Below are positions 1 through 8,861 of a stretch of DNA of 64,000 nucleotides, piece after piece; positions within the stretch are counted from its first letter, which is position 1; the number at the start of each line of letters is the position of its first letter. The stretch is from positions 3,984,028 through 4,048,027 of the forward strand of contig NZ_QPFB01000001.1 in assembly GCF_004348115.1 (NCBI RefSeq). The letters run 5' to 3'. Source of the DNA: Stenotrophomonas sp. ATCM1_4 (GTDB taxonomy: Bacteria > Pseudomonadota > Gammaproteobacteria > Xanthomonadales > Xanthomonadaceae). The notes under the pieces were generated by a model. The model worked only from the letters and a program-made list of their open reading frames with translations. It did no database searches and was not told where the DNA came from. Both the position numbers and the translations under genes were made by a program.

Positions 1-51
1 GCCAAGAAGACCGTGAAGAAGGCTGCCGCCGACGACGCGCCGCCGTTCTGA
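1..51 (+). CDS. topA: C-terminal tail of a protein entering from the left, probably DNA topoisomerase I
   Basis: Only the last 16 codons and a TGA stop are present. The peptide is rich in Lys and Ala and ends in an acidic-proline-Phe tail. Xanthomonadaceae topoisomerase I carries a Lys/Ala-rich C-terminal tail and its gene normally lies just upstream of tsaC, which follows here. The assignment therefore rests on composition and neighbourhood, not on a recognisable domain. A hairpin terminator follows. Confidence 0.55.
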   Translation, partial: AKKTVKKAAADDAPPF

Positions 52-103
52 GGGCGACTACCCCCTGCCGCGCCGGCAGGAGGATAATCGTCCGCTCCCG
101 TGT

Positions 104-133
104 CAGGCCGCCTTCGGGCGGCCTGCTGCATTT
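104..133 (+). terminator. Rho-independent terminator after the leftmost gene
   Basis: A 9-bp perfect stem, CAGGCCGCC with TTCG loop and GGCGGCCTG, is followed by a short T-containing tract. A second dyad, CCTGCCG-cgc-CGGCAGG, lies at 64-80. It separates the preceding gene from tsaC. Confidence 0.6.
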
Positions 134-172
134 GAAGCCCACGCAACCCGCGCCGGGTTGGATGCCATCGCC

Positions 173-733
173 ATGATTGAACTTGATCTGCACAACGTCG
201 TCCCGGTCCTGCAGGCCGGTGGCGTGATCACCTACCCGACCGAAGCGGTGTGGGGGCTGGGCTGCGACCCCGGCAACGCGCAGGCGGTGTTGAAGCTGCT
301 GTCACTCAAGCAGCGTCCGGTCGAGAAGGGCATGATCCTGGTCGCCGCCGACCCGGCGCAGCTGGAAGGCTGGGTGCAGCTGGATGCCTTGGCCGCCGAA
401 CGCCGCCAGGCGGTACTGGACAGCTGGCCCGGTGCCAACACCTGGATCGTCCCGGCCGGCCCACGCGCGCCGCGCTGGATCACCGGTGCCCACACCGGCA
501 TCGCGGTGCGGGTCAGCGCCCACCCGCTGGTGCAGGCGCTGTGCACTGCCTGGGGCGGGCCGCTGGTATCGACCAGCGCCAACCTGGCCGGCGAACCGCC
601 GGCACGCAGCCGCGAGCAGCTGGACCCGGCCCTGCTCCAGCACCTGGACGGCCTGCTCGACGGCGCCACCGGCGGCCTGGCCCAACCGACCCGCATCCGC
701 GTGGCCGCCACCGGCGACGTCCTGCGCGATTGA
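173..733 (+). CDS. tsaC: Threonylcarbamoyl-AMP synthase (YrdC/Sua5 family)
   Basis: Makes threonylcarbamoyl-AMP from Thr, bicarbonate and ATP for the t6A37 modification of ANN-decoding tRNAs; cytosolic. The 186-residue protein spans a single YrdC domain, close to the E. coli TsaC length of about 190, with no C-terminal Sua5 domain. The family signatures are visible: ITYPTEAVWGLGCDP near the N-terminus, SLKQRP, and the STSAN motif near residue 140. ATG 173 is chosen because it begins the MIELDLHNVV segment; an in-frame TTG at 158 would add five residues. Position downstream of a probable topA fits the usual xanthomonad order. Confidence 0.9.
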   Translation: MIELDLHNVVPVLQAGGVITYPTEAVWGLGCDPGNAQAVLKLLSLKQRPVEKGMILVAADPAQLEGWVQLDALAAERRQAVLDSWPGANTWIVPAGPRAPRWITGAHTGIAVRVSAHPLVQALCTAWGGPLVSTSANLAGEPPARSREQLDPALLQHLDGLLDGATGGLAQPTRIRVAATGDVLRD

Positions 734-742
734 GGCACCCAA

Positions 743-852
743 GAGCGCCCTCGGGCGCGAAGCCGACAACGGCGACCTCCTTCTTCACGCATCACCGGGC
801 GGTCGGCAATCCCGCGATGGACACGGCACCGGCTTCGCGCCCGAGGGCGCTC
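743..852. repeat. Large intergenic inverted repeat with 23-bp perfect arms
   Basis: The arms at 743-765 and 830-852 are perfect reverse complements and flank 64 nt. Each arm is itself a short palindrome (GCGCCC-TC-GGGCGC). It lies between tsaC and the DUF4124 pair, so it could act as a terminator or as a mobile palindromic unit. A sequence resembling one arm (GGGCGCGAAGCC) recurs at about 58748-58759 upstream of aceK, which points to a dispersed repeat family. Confidence 0.75.
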
Positions 853-885
853 CTGCCGGGGGCATGTGCGTGGCACCATGTCGGC

Positions 886-1533
886 ATGCGCGCCTGCCTG
901 CTCCTGCTGGTTCCCCTGCTCCTGCTGCCCTCGCCGGCATGGGCGGTGGATCCGCCACCGAGCGATGGCGTGCGCATCTACCGCTGCGTGGGCGCCAATG
1001 GCGCGATCTCGCTGCAGGATGCACCGTGCACGCAGGCGCACCGGCAGCAGGTGCTGGACATGGTCCGGCCCAAGGATCCCCCACCACGCCCGGCCAGCCC
1101 GACTCCCCCACCCGCCCCGGTGGTCGAGCGCGAAGTGCGGGTGGTGACCGTGCAACCACCACAACCGATGTACGAATGCGTCACCGCCGAGGGCGAGCGC
1201 TATACCAGCGACAGCGCGGATGGAAACCCGCGCTGGGTGCCGACCTGGACCTACGGCTACCTGCCGCACGGGCACGGTCCGCGCCCGCCCGGTGGTCACC
1301 CGCATCCGGGAGGCATCCCGGCCCGCCCGGGCGTGATCATCCCCGGCGGCTCGGTGCTGGTGCGCGACAGCTGCCATGCACTGCCGCAACAGGAAGTCTG
1401 CGCACGCCTGCGTGACAGCCGCTGGGACCTGGTCCGCCGCTACAACAGCGCGCTGCAGAGCGAGCGCCAGCGGCTGGTGCGCGAGCAGCGCGGCATCGAG
1501 GCACGTCTCAACCAGGACTGCGGAGGCTGGTGA
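886..1533 (+). CDS. Exported DUF4124-type protein
   Basis: A 215-residue protein with a clear signal peptide (MRACLLLLVPLLLLPSPAWA) followed by a DUF4124-like start, RIYRCVGANGAISLQDAPC, with paired cysteines. The middle is Pro-rich, then a second Cys-containing module and a His/Pro/Gly-rich stretch. DUF4124 proteins are periplasmic and of unknown function. It ends in TGA overlapping the ATG of the next gene (TGATG), so the two are translationally coupled paralogues. ATG 886 is preferred because it starts exactly at the signal peptide; the open frame continues upstream without homology-like features. Confidence 0.75.
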   Translation: MRACLLLLVPLLLLPSPAWAVDPPPSDGVRIYRCVGANGAISLQDAPCTQAHRQQVLDMVRPKDPPPRPASPTPPPAPVVEREVRVVTVQPPQPMYECVTAEGERYTSDSADGNPRWVPTWTYGYLPHGHGPRPPGGHPHPGGIPARPGVIIPGGSVLVRDSCHALPQQEVCARLRDSRWDLVRRYNSALQSERQRLVREQRGIEARLNQDCGGW

Positions 1534-2168
1534 TGCGCTGGGGCCTGGCCATGCTGCTGTGCCTGGCGCTGCCGGCCGCCGCCGGAGACGTGGTGTTCTA
1601 CCGCTGCACCGATGCCAGCGGTGCACTCACGGTGCAGAACATGCCCTGTCCCAAGGGCACGCAGCAGAGCACGCGGGTGATGCAGGCGGTGGGCACGCCG
1701 CCACCGATGCCTGTGCCCGCCGCGGCACCAATGCCTGCGGCCTCCCAGGCCGTGCAGGCCGGCCCGGGCCCCGTCGAGCGCTTGTACGCCGCCCCCGAAG
1801 AGCCTGCCGCTCCAGCGCCGGCTCCGGTGCCGGCCGAGCCGTTGCCGCCGCTGTTTGAATGCAAGCCACGTGGCAGCGAGGCGTACCTGAGCGAAACGCC
1901 GGACCCCCCGGCGCGCTGCGTGGCGATGCAGGTCACCGGCCTGGACGGCAACCCGCGCACCGGCGCCGGTGAAGCCTGCGAAGTCCTGCGCGACAGTTGC
2001 ACGCCGGTCGATCCCGCGCGGCATTGCGCGATGTGGCGCCAGCGTGTGCACGAGGCCAGGACCGCCTCGAACTTCACCGGCCTGGCGCAGGCCGAGGCAC
2101 GCCGCCGCGAATACGAACGCCTGCAGGCGCGGTTCGATGCCAGCGATTGCGCCGCTCAGAACCCGTAA
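1533..2168 (+). CDS. Exported DUF4124-type protein, paralogue of the upstream gene
   Basis: A 211-residue protein with signal peptide ([18 protein letters not shown]) and then [19 protein letters not shown], matching the Y-R-C...Q-x-x-P-C pattern of its neighbour. A Pro/Ala-rich linker leads to a C-terminal Cys-containing module ([19 protein letters not shown]) like the upstream protein. The gene overlaps the upstream stop codon and converges on the SDR gene with a 13-bp overlap of the 3' ends. Likely a periplasmic or envelope protein of unknown role that arose by tandem duplication. Confidence 0.75.
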   Translation: MRWGLAMLLCLALPAAAGDVVFYRCTDASGALTVQNMPCPKGTQQSTRVMQAVGTPPPMPVPAAAPMPAASQAVQAGPGPVERLYAAPEEPAAPAPAPVPAEPLPPLFECKPRGSEAYLSETPDPPARCVAMQVTGLDGNPRTGAGEACEVLRDSCTPVDPARHCAMWRQRVHEARTASNFTGLAQAEARRREYERLQARFDASDCAAQNP

Positions 2169-2932
2169 CGCAGGAAGCCGCCATCCACGGCGATGCACTC
2201 GCCGGTGATGTAGCTCGAGGCCGGCAGGCACAGGAAGCCCACCGCCGCGGCAACTTCCTCCGGCTCACCGATGCGCCGCATCGGGGTGCGCGCGATCACC
2301 TCGTCGTAGTAGTCCGGGTCGGACAGCGGGCCGGAAGTACGGCGCGTGCGGATGTACCACGGCGCCACCGAGTTCACCCGGATGCCGTCCTCGGCCCACT
2401 CGCAGGCCAGGTTGCGGGTCATCTGCTGCATCGCCGCCTTGGTCATGCCGTAGACCACGCCACTGCGCACGTGGGTGATGCCCGACACGCTGCCGACGTT
2501 GACGATGGCCGAGGACGCATGCCGGGTCAGCAACGGGTAGGCAGTGCGCGAGAGCTCGAAGGCGGAGAACAGGTTGTTCTCGAAGATGCCGCGCCATTCG
2601 TCCTCGGTGTAGTCGTTGGCCGGCCGGGTGATGTTGCCGCCGGCGTTGTTGACCAGCAGGTTCAGGCCGTCGCAATGGTCTTCGACCCAGTCGAGGATGG
2701 CATGGCGGTCCTCGTCGTCGGACACGTCGGCCGACAACCCGTGGATCCCGCGTTCGGGGAAGGCATCGGCCAGTTCATCACGCGCGGTTTCCAGCGCATC
2801 GGCATCACGGCCGACAATCAGCACGTCGGCACCGAAACCCAGCAGCTCACGGGCGATCGCCAGGCCGATGCCGGCACTGGCACCGGTCACCAGTGCGGTC
2901 TGTCCATCCAGTCGCCAACGCTGCGGGTTCAT
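2156..2932 (-). CDS. Short-chain dehydrogenase/reductase (tropinone-reductase-like)
   Basis: A classical SDR of 258 residues: the TGASAGIG cofactor motif at about residues 16-23, NNAGG near 95, catalytic Ser in NVGSVSG, and YGMTK carrying the catalytic Tyr and Lys. The C-terminus has the IDGG-like AVDGGF segment. It should use NAD(P)H to reduce a carbonyl or oxidise an alcohol; the substrate cannot be read from the sequence. The overall pattern ([26 protein letters not shown]) is that of the plant tropinone reductase-like subgroup common in proteobacteria. ATG 2932 begins just before the Rossmann fold; a much longer upstream frame is judged spurious. Confidence 0.88.
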   Translation of the reverse strand: MNPQRWRLDGQTALVTGASAGIGLAIARELLGFGADVLIVGRDADALETARDELADAFPERGIHGLSADVSDDEDRHAILDWVEDHCDGLNLLVNNAGGNITRPANDYTEDEWRGIFENNLFSAFELSRTAYPLLTRHASSAIVNVGSVSGITHVRSGVVYGMTKAAMQQMTRNLACEWAEDGIRVNSVAPWYIRTRRTSGPLSDPDYYDEVIARTPMRRIGEPEEVAAAVGFLCLPASSYITGECIAVDGGFLRYGF

Positions 2933-3023
2933 TGCGCTTCCTCTTGCTTGCTTGCGGCGCCACGGAAGGACGCTGCGGGGGGATGCGGCTAGGATAGCGG
3001 CCACAGCCCCGCGGAGCATGCCG

Positions 3024-3254
3024 ATGAAATGTCTTTCCTGCCTGATGCTGCTGTCCCTGCTGACGCTGGCCGGTTGCGGCAAGCCGCAGCCACCGGAGAC
3101 CGAGCGCCGCCCGGATCCCCAGGCCACGGCAATGCGCGATGCCATGGCCAAGCCGCTGGAGGAGGCCAAGGCGGCGCAGGCCGCGACCGAGCAGGCGACA
3201 AAGGCGCAGGATGCGGCATTGGATGCCGCCACCGGGGATGCCTCGCCGCAGTAA
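3024..3254 (+). CDS. Small lipoprotein
   Basis: A 76-residue product with a type II signal peptide ending LTLAGC, so the Cys should be lipidated. The mature part is Ala/Gln/Lys/Glu-rich and probably a single helix ([23 protein letters not shown]). ATG 3024 is preferred over 3018 because a GGAG lies about 7 nt upstream. It is divergent from the SDR gene. Function unknown; such small helical lipoproteins are usually outer-membrane anchored. Confidence 0.65.
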   Translation: MKCLSCLMLLSLLTLAGCGKPQPPETERRPDPQATAMRDAMAKPLEEAKAAQAATEQATKAQDAALDAATGDASPQ

Positions 3255-3360
3255 GTCGTGCGGGGCGCGCAGTGAAGCGCCCTTCCCCTTCGCTGCGCGA
3301 AAGGACGGGGGCAACGCGGGGCCGCCCTGCAAGCCGCGGCAAACCCGATCCCTCAAACGA

Positions 3361-3388
3361 ACAACGCCGCCCCTCGGGCGGCGTTGTT
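3361..3388. terminator. Strong bidirectional hairpin terminator
   Basis: A near-perfect GC-rich stem, ACAACGCCGCCC with CTCG loop and GGCGGCGTTGT, lies between the convergent lipoprotein gene and sppA. It is flanked by A-rich sequence on the left and T-rich on the right, so it can serve both strands. Confidence 0.75.
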
Positions 3389-3410
3389 CGATCCATCGCG
3401 GCGCTGGGGC

Positions 3411-5321
3411 TTACAGGCCGCAGAAACAATAGGCCAGCGACTTCACCGGGGCACCGTTGCGATCCTTGACCGCGTCCTCGACGAAACGCAGCTGGGTGTC
3501 CAGTTCCGGCATCTGACGGGCCAGCATCATCCGCGCGATGCCGGAGTCGGCCAGCATCCAGGCACCGGCGCGGCTGCCGGCGAAACCGGTCATGAACTGC
3601 GCGAACGGCGTGGCGCCCTTCTCGATGTAACGCACGCGGTACGCATCGCCTTCACCGAGCTTGGCGCGGCTGGCGGCATCGGCGACGGCGGCCTTCAGGC
3701 CACCGAAGGCATCGACCAGGCCGCGCTCCTTGGCCTGCGCACCGCTCCACACGCGGCCGCGCGCCACTTCGTCCACGGCCTCGACCGGCTTGTTGCGCGC
3801 CTGGGCGACCTTGCCGGTGAAATCGGCGTAGCCCTTGTTGATCACCGACTGGATCACCTGCCCCACGGCCGGGTCCATCGGACGGGTCACGTCGAACGCA
3901 CCGGCGAAACGGGTGGTGCCCACGCCGTCGGTGTGCACGCCGATCTTGTCCAGGCTGCGCGCGAAGTTGGGGATCATGCCGAAGATGCCGATCGAGCCGG
4001 TGATGGTCGATTCGTCGGCGTAGATGCGGTCGGCGTTCATGCTGATCCAGTAACCACCGGAGGCCGCCATGTCGCCCATGGACACCACCACCGGCTTGCC
4101 GGCGGCCTTGAGCGCTTCCACTTCGCGGCGGATCTGCTCGGAGGCGAACACCTCGCCACCCGGCGAATCCACGCGCAGCACCACCGCCTTCACGTCGTCG
4201 TCGTCGCGCGCCTCGCGCAGCAGCGCTGAGGTCGACACGCCGCCGATGCGGCCAGCCGGCAGGTCGCCGCCTGCGATCTCGCCCTCGGCCACCACCACCG
4301 CCACCTGCGGACGCGAATCCACCGGTGAACGACGGGCGTCGACCTGGGTCAGGTAGTCGCTCAGGCCGATCTGGCGGAAGCCACCTTCGGCATCGCTGTC
4401 GGCGGCACCACGCTCGGCCAGCAGCGCATCGACTTCCTCGCGCGTCTTCAGGCCATCGACCAGCTTCTGCTGCAGGGCGAAGCGGGCCAGGTCGCCTTCG
4501 ACGGCGGCGATGCCTTCGGGCAGCGTGTCGATGCCGGCCGCCAGCTGCGCCGGGTCAAGCTTGCGCGCCTTGGCGATGTCGGCCAGGTAGCGCTGCCACA
4601 CGTCGCTCATCCAGAACAGGTCCGCTTCCTTGGCCTGCGGCGAGGCCGCGTCCAGCACGTACGGCTCGGCGGCGGACTTGTACTCGCCCACCTTGAACAG
4701 GTGCACGTCCACGCCCAGCTTTTCCTGCAGGCCGGTGCGGAAGTACTGGCGGTAGCGGCCGAGGCCTTCCAGCAGCAGGCTGCCCATCGGGTCGAGGTAG
4801 ACCTCGTCGGCCTGCGCGGCCAGCAGGTACTGCGACTGGCTCATGTTCTCGCTGAAGGCCACGACCTGCTTGTTGGCCGCGCGCAGGTCCTGCAGCGCGT
4901 GGGTGACCTCGCGCATGGAGGCGAAGCCGCTGGGCTGGAGCTTGTCCAGGTTCAGCACCACGCGCTCGATCTTCTTGTCGTCCCTGGCCGCTTCGATGGC
5001 GCGGATCAGGTCGCGCAGCTGCAGTTCCTCGGCGTTGCTTTCACCCAGCGCCTTGGCCAGCGCGCGGCTGACCGGGTCGGTGCTGTACTGCTCGACCAGC
5101 CGGCCTTCCGGCGCGATCACCAGCGTGGTGCGGTCCTGCAGCACCTTCGCCGAGGAGGCGCCCTTGCCCAGGATCACCATGAACATCATCAGCGCCAGGA
5201 ACAGCAGGCCAAAGAACAGCAGGTTGAGGATCAACCGGCGGGTGAAATTCATTACATCCCACAGACCCACGAAGAAGCTGGCGATGGGATTGCGACGCGG
5301 CAGGGGGGGAGGGGAGGACAT
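3411..5321 (-). CDS. sppA: Signal peptide peptidase SppA, 67-kDa type
   Basis: A membrane-anchored serine protease that degrades cleaved signal peptides. The 636-residue protein is the long, tandem-repeat form: an N-terminal transmembrane helix (LILNLLFFGLLFLALMMFMV), an N-terminal S49-like half carrying the general-base Lys in EYKSAAEP (about K215), and a C-terminal half with the nucleophile Ser in GDMAASGGYW (about S421). This Lys/Ser split over the two halves is characteristic of the family. ATG 5321 is chosen because the upstream extension is not conserved-looking. The C-terminus ends YCFCGL, an unusual Cys pair. Confidence 0.95.
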   Translation of the reverse strand: MSSPPPLPRRNPIASFFVGLWDVMNFTRRLILNLLFFGLLFLALMMFMVILGKGASSAKVLQDRTTLVIAPEGRLVEQYSTDPVSRALAKALGESNAEELQLRDLIRAIEAARDDKKIERVVLNLDKLQPSGFASMREVTHALQDLRAANKQVVAFSENMSQSQYLLAAQADEVYLDPMGSLLLEGLGRYRQYFRTGLQEKLGVDVHLFKVGEYKSAAEPYVLDAASPQAKEADLFWMSDVWQRYLADIAKARKLDPAQLAAGIDTLPEGIAAVEGDLARFALQQKLVDGLKTREEVDALLAERGAADSDAEGGFRQIGLSDYLTQVDARRSPVDSRPQVAVVVAEGEIAGGDLPAGRIGGVSTSALLREARDDDDVKAVVLRVDSPGGEVFASEQIRREVEALKAAGKPVVVSMGDMAASGGYWISMNADRIYADESTITGSIGIFGMIPNFARSLDKIGVHTDGVGTTRFAGAFDVTRPMDPAVGQVIQSVINKGYADFTGKVAQARNKPVEAVDEVARGRVWSGAQAKERGLVDAFGGLKAAVADAASRAKLGEGDAYRVRYIEKGATPFAQFMTGFAGSRAGAWMLADSGIARMMLARQMPELDTQLRFVEDAVKDRNGAPVKSLAYCFCGL

Positions 5322-5390
5322 GGACGCTCCGGAAGGGGCTGGTTGCAAGGCAGGATAACCACTACCGGCAGGGCCGGCATGGCCTTTAAG

Positions 5391-6755
5391 TCAGGGTGAA
5401 GCCTGGAGAATCAAGCGTCGGCTGCTCACCCGCAGGCGCCAGCCGAGCAGTATCGCGGCCACCGTCAGGCCCATGATCAGGCCCACCCACATGCCCTGCG
5501 GTCCCCAGCCCAGGCCCAGGCCGAAGCCCGCGCCCAGCGGCATGCCGATGCCCCAGTAGGCCAGCATGGCGATGAACATCGGCACGCGGGTGTCCTTGAG
5601 CCCGCGCAGCGCGCCAGCCGAGAGCACCTGGATGCCGTCGGGGATCTGGAAGGTCGCCGCGTACAGCAGCAGCGTCGATGCCAGTGCCGCCACCGCCAGG
5701 TCGTCGGTGTACAGGCGCACCACCGCGTTGTGGCCGAGCAGCAACGCGGTGATGGAGACCAGCTGGGTCACCATCACGATCGCGTAGCCGGCCCAGGTGG
5801 CGCGGCGCACGCCCAGCGGGTCGTTGCTGCCGACCGCGTGGCCCACGCGCACGGTGGTGGCCTCGGCCACGCCCATCGGGATCATGAAGCACAGCTGGGC
5901 GACGTTGATCGCGATCTGGTGGGCACTGGCTTCCACCGCACCGATGCGGCCGATCAGCAGCGCGGTGATGATGAACAAGCCGCCTTCCATCAGCACGGTG
6001 ATGCCGATCGGCAGGCCGGTGCGCAGCAGGTCCCAGATGGCGGCCAGGCGCGGCAGCTCGAAGTGCGTGAACAGGCCCAGGTGCGCAAACCGCCGGGTCA
6101 CGGCCAGGTAGGTGGCAAAGGCCAGCGCCTGCACCCACATGGTCACCGACGAGGCGATACCCAGGCCGGCGGCGCCCATTTCCGGGAAGCCGAACCGGCC
6201 GTTGCACAGCGCATAACCCAGCGGCCCCAGCACCAGCAGGCCACCGAAGCCGATCAGCATGGTCGGCAAGGTCCAATGCATGCCCTCGCTGAGGTAGCGC
6301 ATGCAGAAGTACAGGGTCAGCGCGGGGACGCCCCAACGGATGGCATGCAGGAAGTCGGTCGCCCCGGGCACGATTTCGGCCGCGATGCCGAACGCCGGCA
6401 GGAATGCCGGCACCACGCTCAGGAACAGGAACATCAGCGCGCTCAGGCCCACGCCCAGCCACAGCGCCTGGCGGAACAGCGGCCCGATCTCGCGCTCGCG
6501 GCCAGCGCCGTGCAGCTGCGAGACCGACGCGGTCAACGAGATCAGGGTGCCGATCGGCACCAGCATCGGCAGCCACAGCAACGCCGTGCCGATGCTGACC
6601 GCGGCGAACGTGTCGGTGCCGTGGTGGCCGGCGATGGTGTTGTCGACGAAGGAGATCAGACCGGTGGAAACGTGGCCAAGCACCAGCGGCAAGGCGAGCA
6701 GACCGGTCGTCCGCACTTCATGCGAGAAGCGCGGCGTAGCGGGAGAACTGGACAT
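5391..6755 (-). CDS. MATE-family efflux transporter (NorM-like)
   Basis: An inner-membrane cation/drug antiporter of 454 residues with about 12 hydrophobic segments. N-terminal landmarks of the family are visible: PLVLGHVSTGLISFVDNTIAGHHG, PIGTLISLTASVSQLHGAGR, and after the midpoint the internally repeated VAEATTVRVGHAVGS block. The length matches NorM/YdhE (about 450-460). It lies 70 bp downstream of the sppA start, both on the minus strand, so it may be co-transcribed into sppA. Substrate unknown. Confidence 0.9.
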   Translation of the reverse strand: MSSSPATPRFSHEVRTTGLLALPLVLGHVSTGLISFVDNTIAGHHGTDTFAAVSIGTALLWLPMLVPIGTLISLTASVSQLHGAGREREIGPLFRQALWLGVGLSALMFLFLSVVPAFLPAFGIAAEIVPGATDFLHAIRWGVPALTLYFCMRYLSEGMHWTLPTMLIGFGGLLVLGPLGYALCNGRFGFPEMGAAGLGIASSVTMWVQALAFATYLAVTRRFAHLGLFTHFELPRLAAIWDLLRTGLPIGITVLMEGGLFIITALLIGRIGAVEASAHQIAINVAQLCFMIPMGVAEATTVRVGHAVGSNDPLGVRRATWAGYAIVMVTQLVSITALLLGHNAVVRLYTDDLAVAALASTLLLYAATFQIPDGIQVLSAGALRGLKDTRVPMFIAMLAYWGIGMPLGAGFGLGLGWGPQGMWVGLIMGLTVAAILLGWRLRVSSRRLILQASP

Positions 6756-6885
6756 AAAGCAGGAGACGCGGACTGCGGCCGGCGCAGGGAGTGCGCGGAT
6801 GCCGGGTCGCGGAGTGTGCGTATTCTAGCGTGGTGATGGCGTCATGACCCTGCCCGGGGCATGAATGCTCTGTCCCGCCGACTGC

Positions 6886-7452
6886 TCAATGGCCAACCTT
6901 CTCGCGCAACCACGCCGCGCGCTGGGCCGGCGCCACCGCCAGCAGCGCCTCGCGCAGCGCGGCCCGATCCTGCGGCGGGGTGCGCTGCGAGATCAGGCTC
7001 AGCTGCTCCAGGCTGTCGGCATCGAGCTGCTCCAGCAGGCTGAGCATCGGCTCGCGCTGCGCTGCCGGCAGGTAACCCAGCAGCGGCTGCAGGCGCGCAT
7101 AGGCCGCGCCCAGGCGCGGGCCGAGCAGCCAGCCTTCGCGGTGCATCTGGTCCATGCCGGCAAAACGCGCCTGCAGTGCCTGCCGCTCCGCGGCCGGCAT
7201 GGCCACCAAGGCAGTCCCGGCGCGGCGCACGCGCAGCTTCTCGGCGTCCGGCAAGGCCTGCCAGGCGGCGTAGCGGGCGCGCAGGTCGCGCTTCTGTTGG
7301 GGAGTCATCGACGCCCATGCCGGCTGCGCCGAGGGCGCGCTGGCCGGTGCCGGCTGTGGCACCCCGGGCAGGCCGTTGGGTGTCGTCGCGCTCGCGGCAC
7401 CGGCCAGGGCCAGCAGCACGCCGCAGGCACGCAGGCGATCAGTTCTCCGCAT
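6886..7452 (-). CDS. DUF3106-like exported protein
   Basis: A 188-residue protein with an N-terminal signal-like segment (LRACGVLLALAGAASA) followed by the hallmark W-x-x-M-T-P-x-Q-K-x-x-L segment (WASMTPQQKRDLRARYAAWQAL) and repeated LP-x-x-x-R-x-x-L helices. These are typical of DUF3106 proteins, which are periplasmic and helical with no assigned function. It overlaps the upstream membrane-protein gene by 14 bp (7439-7452), so the two are coupled. In relatives this type of gene follows a sigma-factor/anti-sigma-like pair, so an envelope-stress role is possible but unproven. Confidence 0.7.
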   Translation of the reverse strand: MRRTDRLRACGVLLALAGAASATTPNGLPGVPQPAPASAPSAQPAWASMTPQQKRDLRARYAAWQALPDAEKLRVRRAGTALVAMPAAERQALQARFAGMDQMHREGWLLGPRLGAAYARLQPLLGYLPAAQREPMLSLLEQLDADSLEQLSLISQRTPPQDRAALREALLAVAPAQRAAWLREKVGH

Positions 7453-8434
7453 CGACCGTCTCCAATGCCGCGCCGGCCGGCTCGGGCCGGCTCGGCTGCG
7501 GTTGAGATTCGTCCACCGGCAATGGCCCGCCGGCGGCGTACCAGGCCAGGAAATCGGCCTCGCTGGCCACCGCCAGGTCGGGATCGGCCAGCATCGCGGC
7601 GTCACCGGCGGCATGCGGGTCCTGGCCAGGACCGGCCGGGGTGCTGCTGTCAGGCAACGCTTCCACCTGCACCGGGTCCTCGCTGGCCAGCCCGGAGGGC
7701 GGGTCGACCGCACCGCCGAAATGGGAACGCCACCACCACAGCGCCACGGCGACCAGCAACAGCAGCGGCAGGCACAGCAGCAGCCAGGTCACCAGGCTCC
7801 ACGGCGCGCGCGCGCGGCGACGCGGCGACGGACGGCGGTCTTCGGCCTTGGCCGGTGCGGCCTTGGCAACCGCCGGCCGGGCCGGCAGCACGCCGCTGAT
7901 CACCGACTCGCGCAGTTGTTCCAGTTGGCGCACGCGCGGCTGCGACAGGTCGCGGATCTGTACCTGCACCTGTTCGGCCAGGGCGCGCCAGCCGGCTGCA
8001 TCCGGGTTGCCGCCGGCGTCGAGCGGACAGGCCGCCGCCAGCGCCTGGCGATAGGCCGAAGCGTCCACGCCGAGCACGGCCGAGGCCATTTCCTCGTCCA
8101 GCCCGGCGCCGATCCGCAGCAGCAAGGCCAACCGTTCGGCCGGGGCCAGAGTCTGCAGGTGGCCCAGCGGGCCTTCCCAGTAACCACTGGCCGGCGGGTT
8201 GAGCAGCTGCGGGGTACTGCCCAGCAGGCCCCAGAAGCGGGCCGGCCATTCGGCCATCTGCAGTGCGGCGGCCGGGCCGACGAAGGCGCGCATGGCAACC
8301 GCCACCGCGCGTTCGGCCAGGCCGGAGTCACCGGTCTGCAGTTCGGAAACGACCAGCGCACGCCGCTCCACCCCCCGCAGGAACGCGGAAAGGGCATTGG
8401 CTGCGGCCGGGGAAAGAGGGGCTGGTGCAGCCAT
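7439..8434 (-). CDS. Single-pass membrane protein, possible regulator coupled to the DUF3106 protein
   Basis: A 331-residue protein. The N-terminal 200 residues are soluble and helical with a stretch (LAPAERLALLLRIGAGLDEEMASAVLGVDASAYRQAL) that resembles the region 4 helix-turn-helix of ECF sigma factors. A basic linker and one transmembrane helix follow (SLVTWLLLCLPLLLLVAVALWW) and then an acidic Pro-rich periplasmic tail. That arrangement suggests a sigma-like or anti-sigma-like transmembrane regulator; the similarity is weak and I do not claim DNA binding. ATG 8434 precedes the first plausible helix. Confidence 0.65.
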   Translation of the reverse strand: MAAPAPLSPAAANALSAFLRGVERRALVVSELQTGDSGLAERAVAVAMRAFVGPAAALQMAEWPARFWGLLGSTPQLLNPPASGYWEGPLGHLQTLAPAERLALLLRIGAGLDEEMASAVLGVDASAYRQALAAACPLDAGGNPDAAGWRALAEQVQVQIRDLSQPRVRQLEQLRESVISGVLPARPAVAKAAPAKAEDRRPSPRRRARAPWSLVTWLLLCLPLLLLVAVALWWWRSHFGGAVDPPSGLASEDPVQVEALPDSSTPAGPGQDPHAAGDAAMLADPDLAVASEADFLAWYAAGGPLPVDESQPQPSRPEPAGAALETVDAEN

Positions 8435-8723
8435 CACGTGAACTCCGTCATGCCCGGAATGATACCCAGAGCGCCCCGCACTGCCGATCCGCTGCACATA
8501 CGCTTCACGGGCGTTGCGCATGGCCTGCCGCAACTTGTGCACAGCGTCAAGACGCGGTAACAGTCGCCGTGTCCAGCGCTCGCCGCGCTTGCATTTCGTT
8601 TTTGTTTCACGGCTAACCCATTGATTTTCATTGAATAAGCAATGTGGCGATTTTTTGTCCAAGTTGACCCTGAGGCTTGAACCATCGCCCAAAGCGCGTG
8701 GAGCACAACGCTCACCCACAGAG

Positions 8724-8746
8724 TTATCCACAGCAAATGTGGATAA
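8724..8746. promoter_or_regulatory. Two perfect DnaA boxes in inverted orientation upstream of priA
   Basis: TTATCCACA at 8724-8732 and its reverse complement TGTGGATAA at 8738-8746 are separated by 5 nt. They sit about 115 bp before the priA start in a 427-bp gap (8435-8861). The middle of the gap (about 8590-8680) is clearly AT-richer than its surroundings. No ORF with convincing features lies in the gap. The pair could make priA DnaA-responsive, or titrate DnaA. Confidence 0.7.
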
Positions 8747-8861
8747 GCCGAAATCCTCAATCGGGGCGAGCGTTTACATGCCATTTATGGATCCGCGCAC
8801 AACAAACCGACGCAAGTGAACGGCCGCGGCGCGATGGCCTGCTGCGGCTACACTTCCCGCC

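Noticed and set aside
2616..3017. Upstream extension of the small lipoprotein gene
   Set aside because: It is antisense to the SDR gene; the lipobox signal sequence fixes the start at 3024.
8435..8861. Chromosome origin around the DnaA boxes
   Set aside because: Only two boxes, no dnaA/rpmH/dnaN neighbours and no further 13-mer array; a regulatory site fits better.
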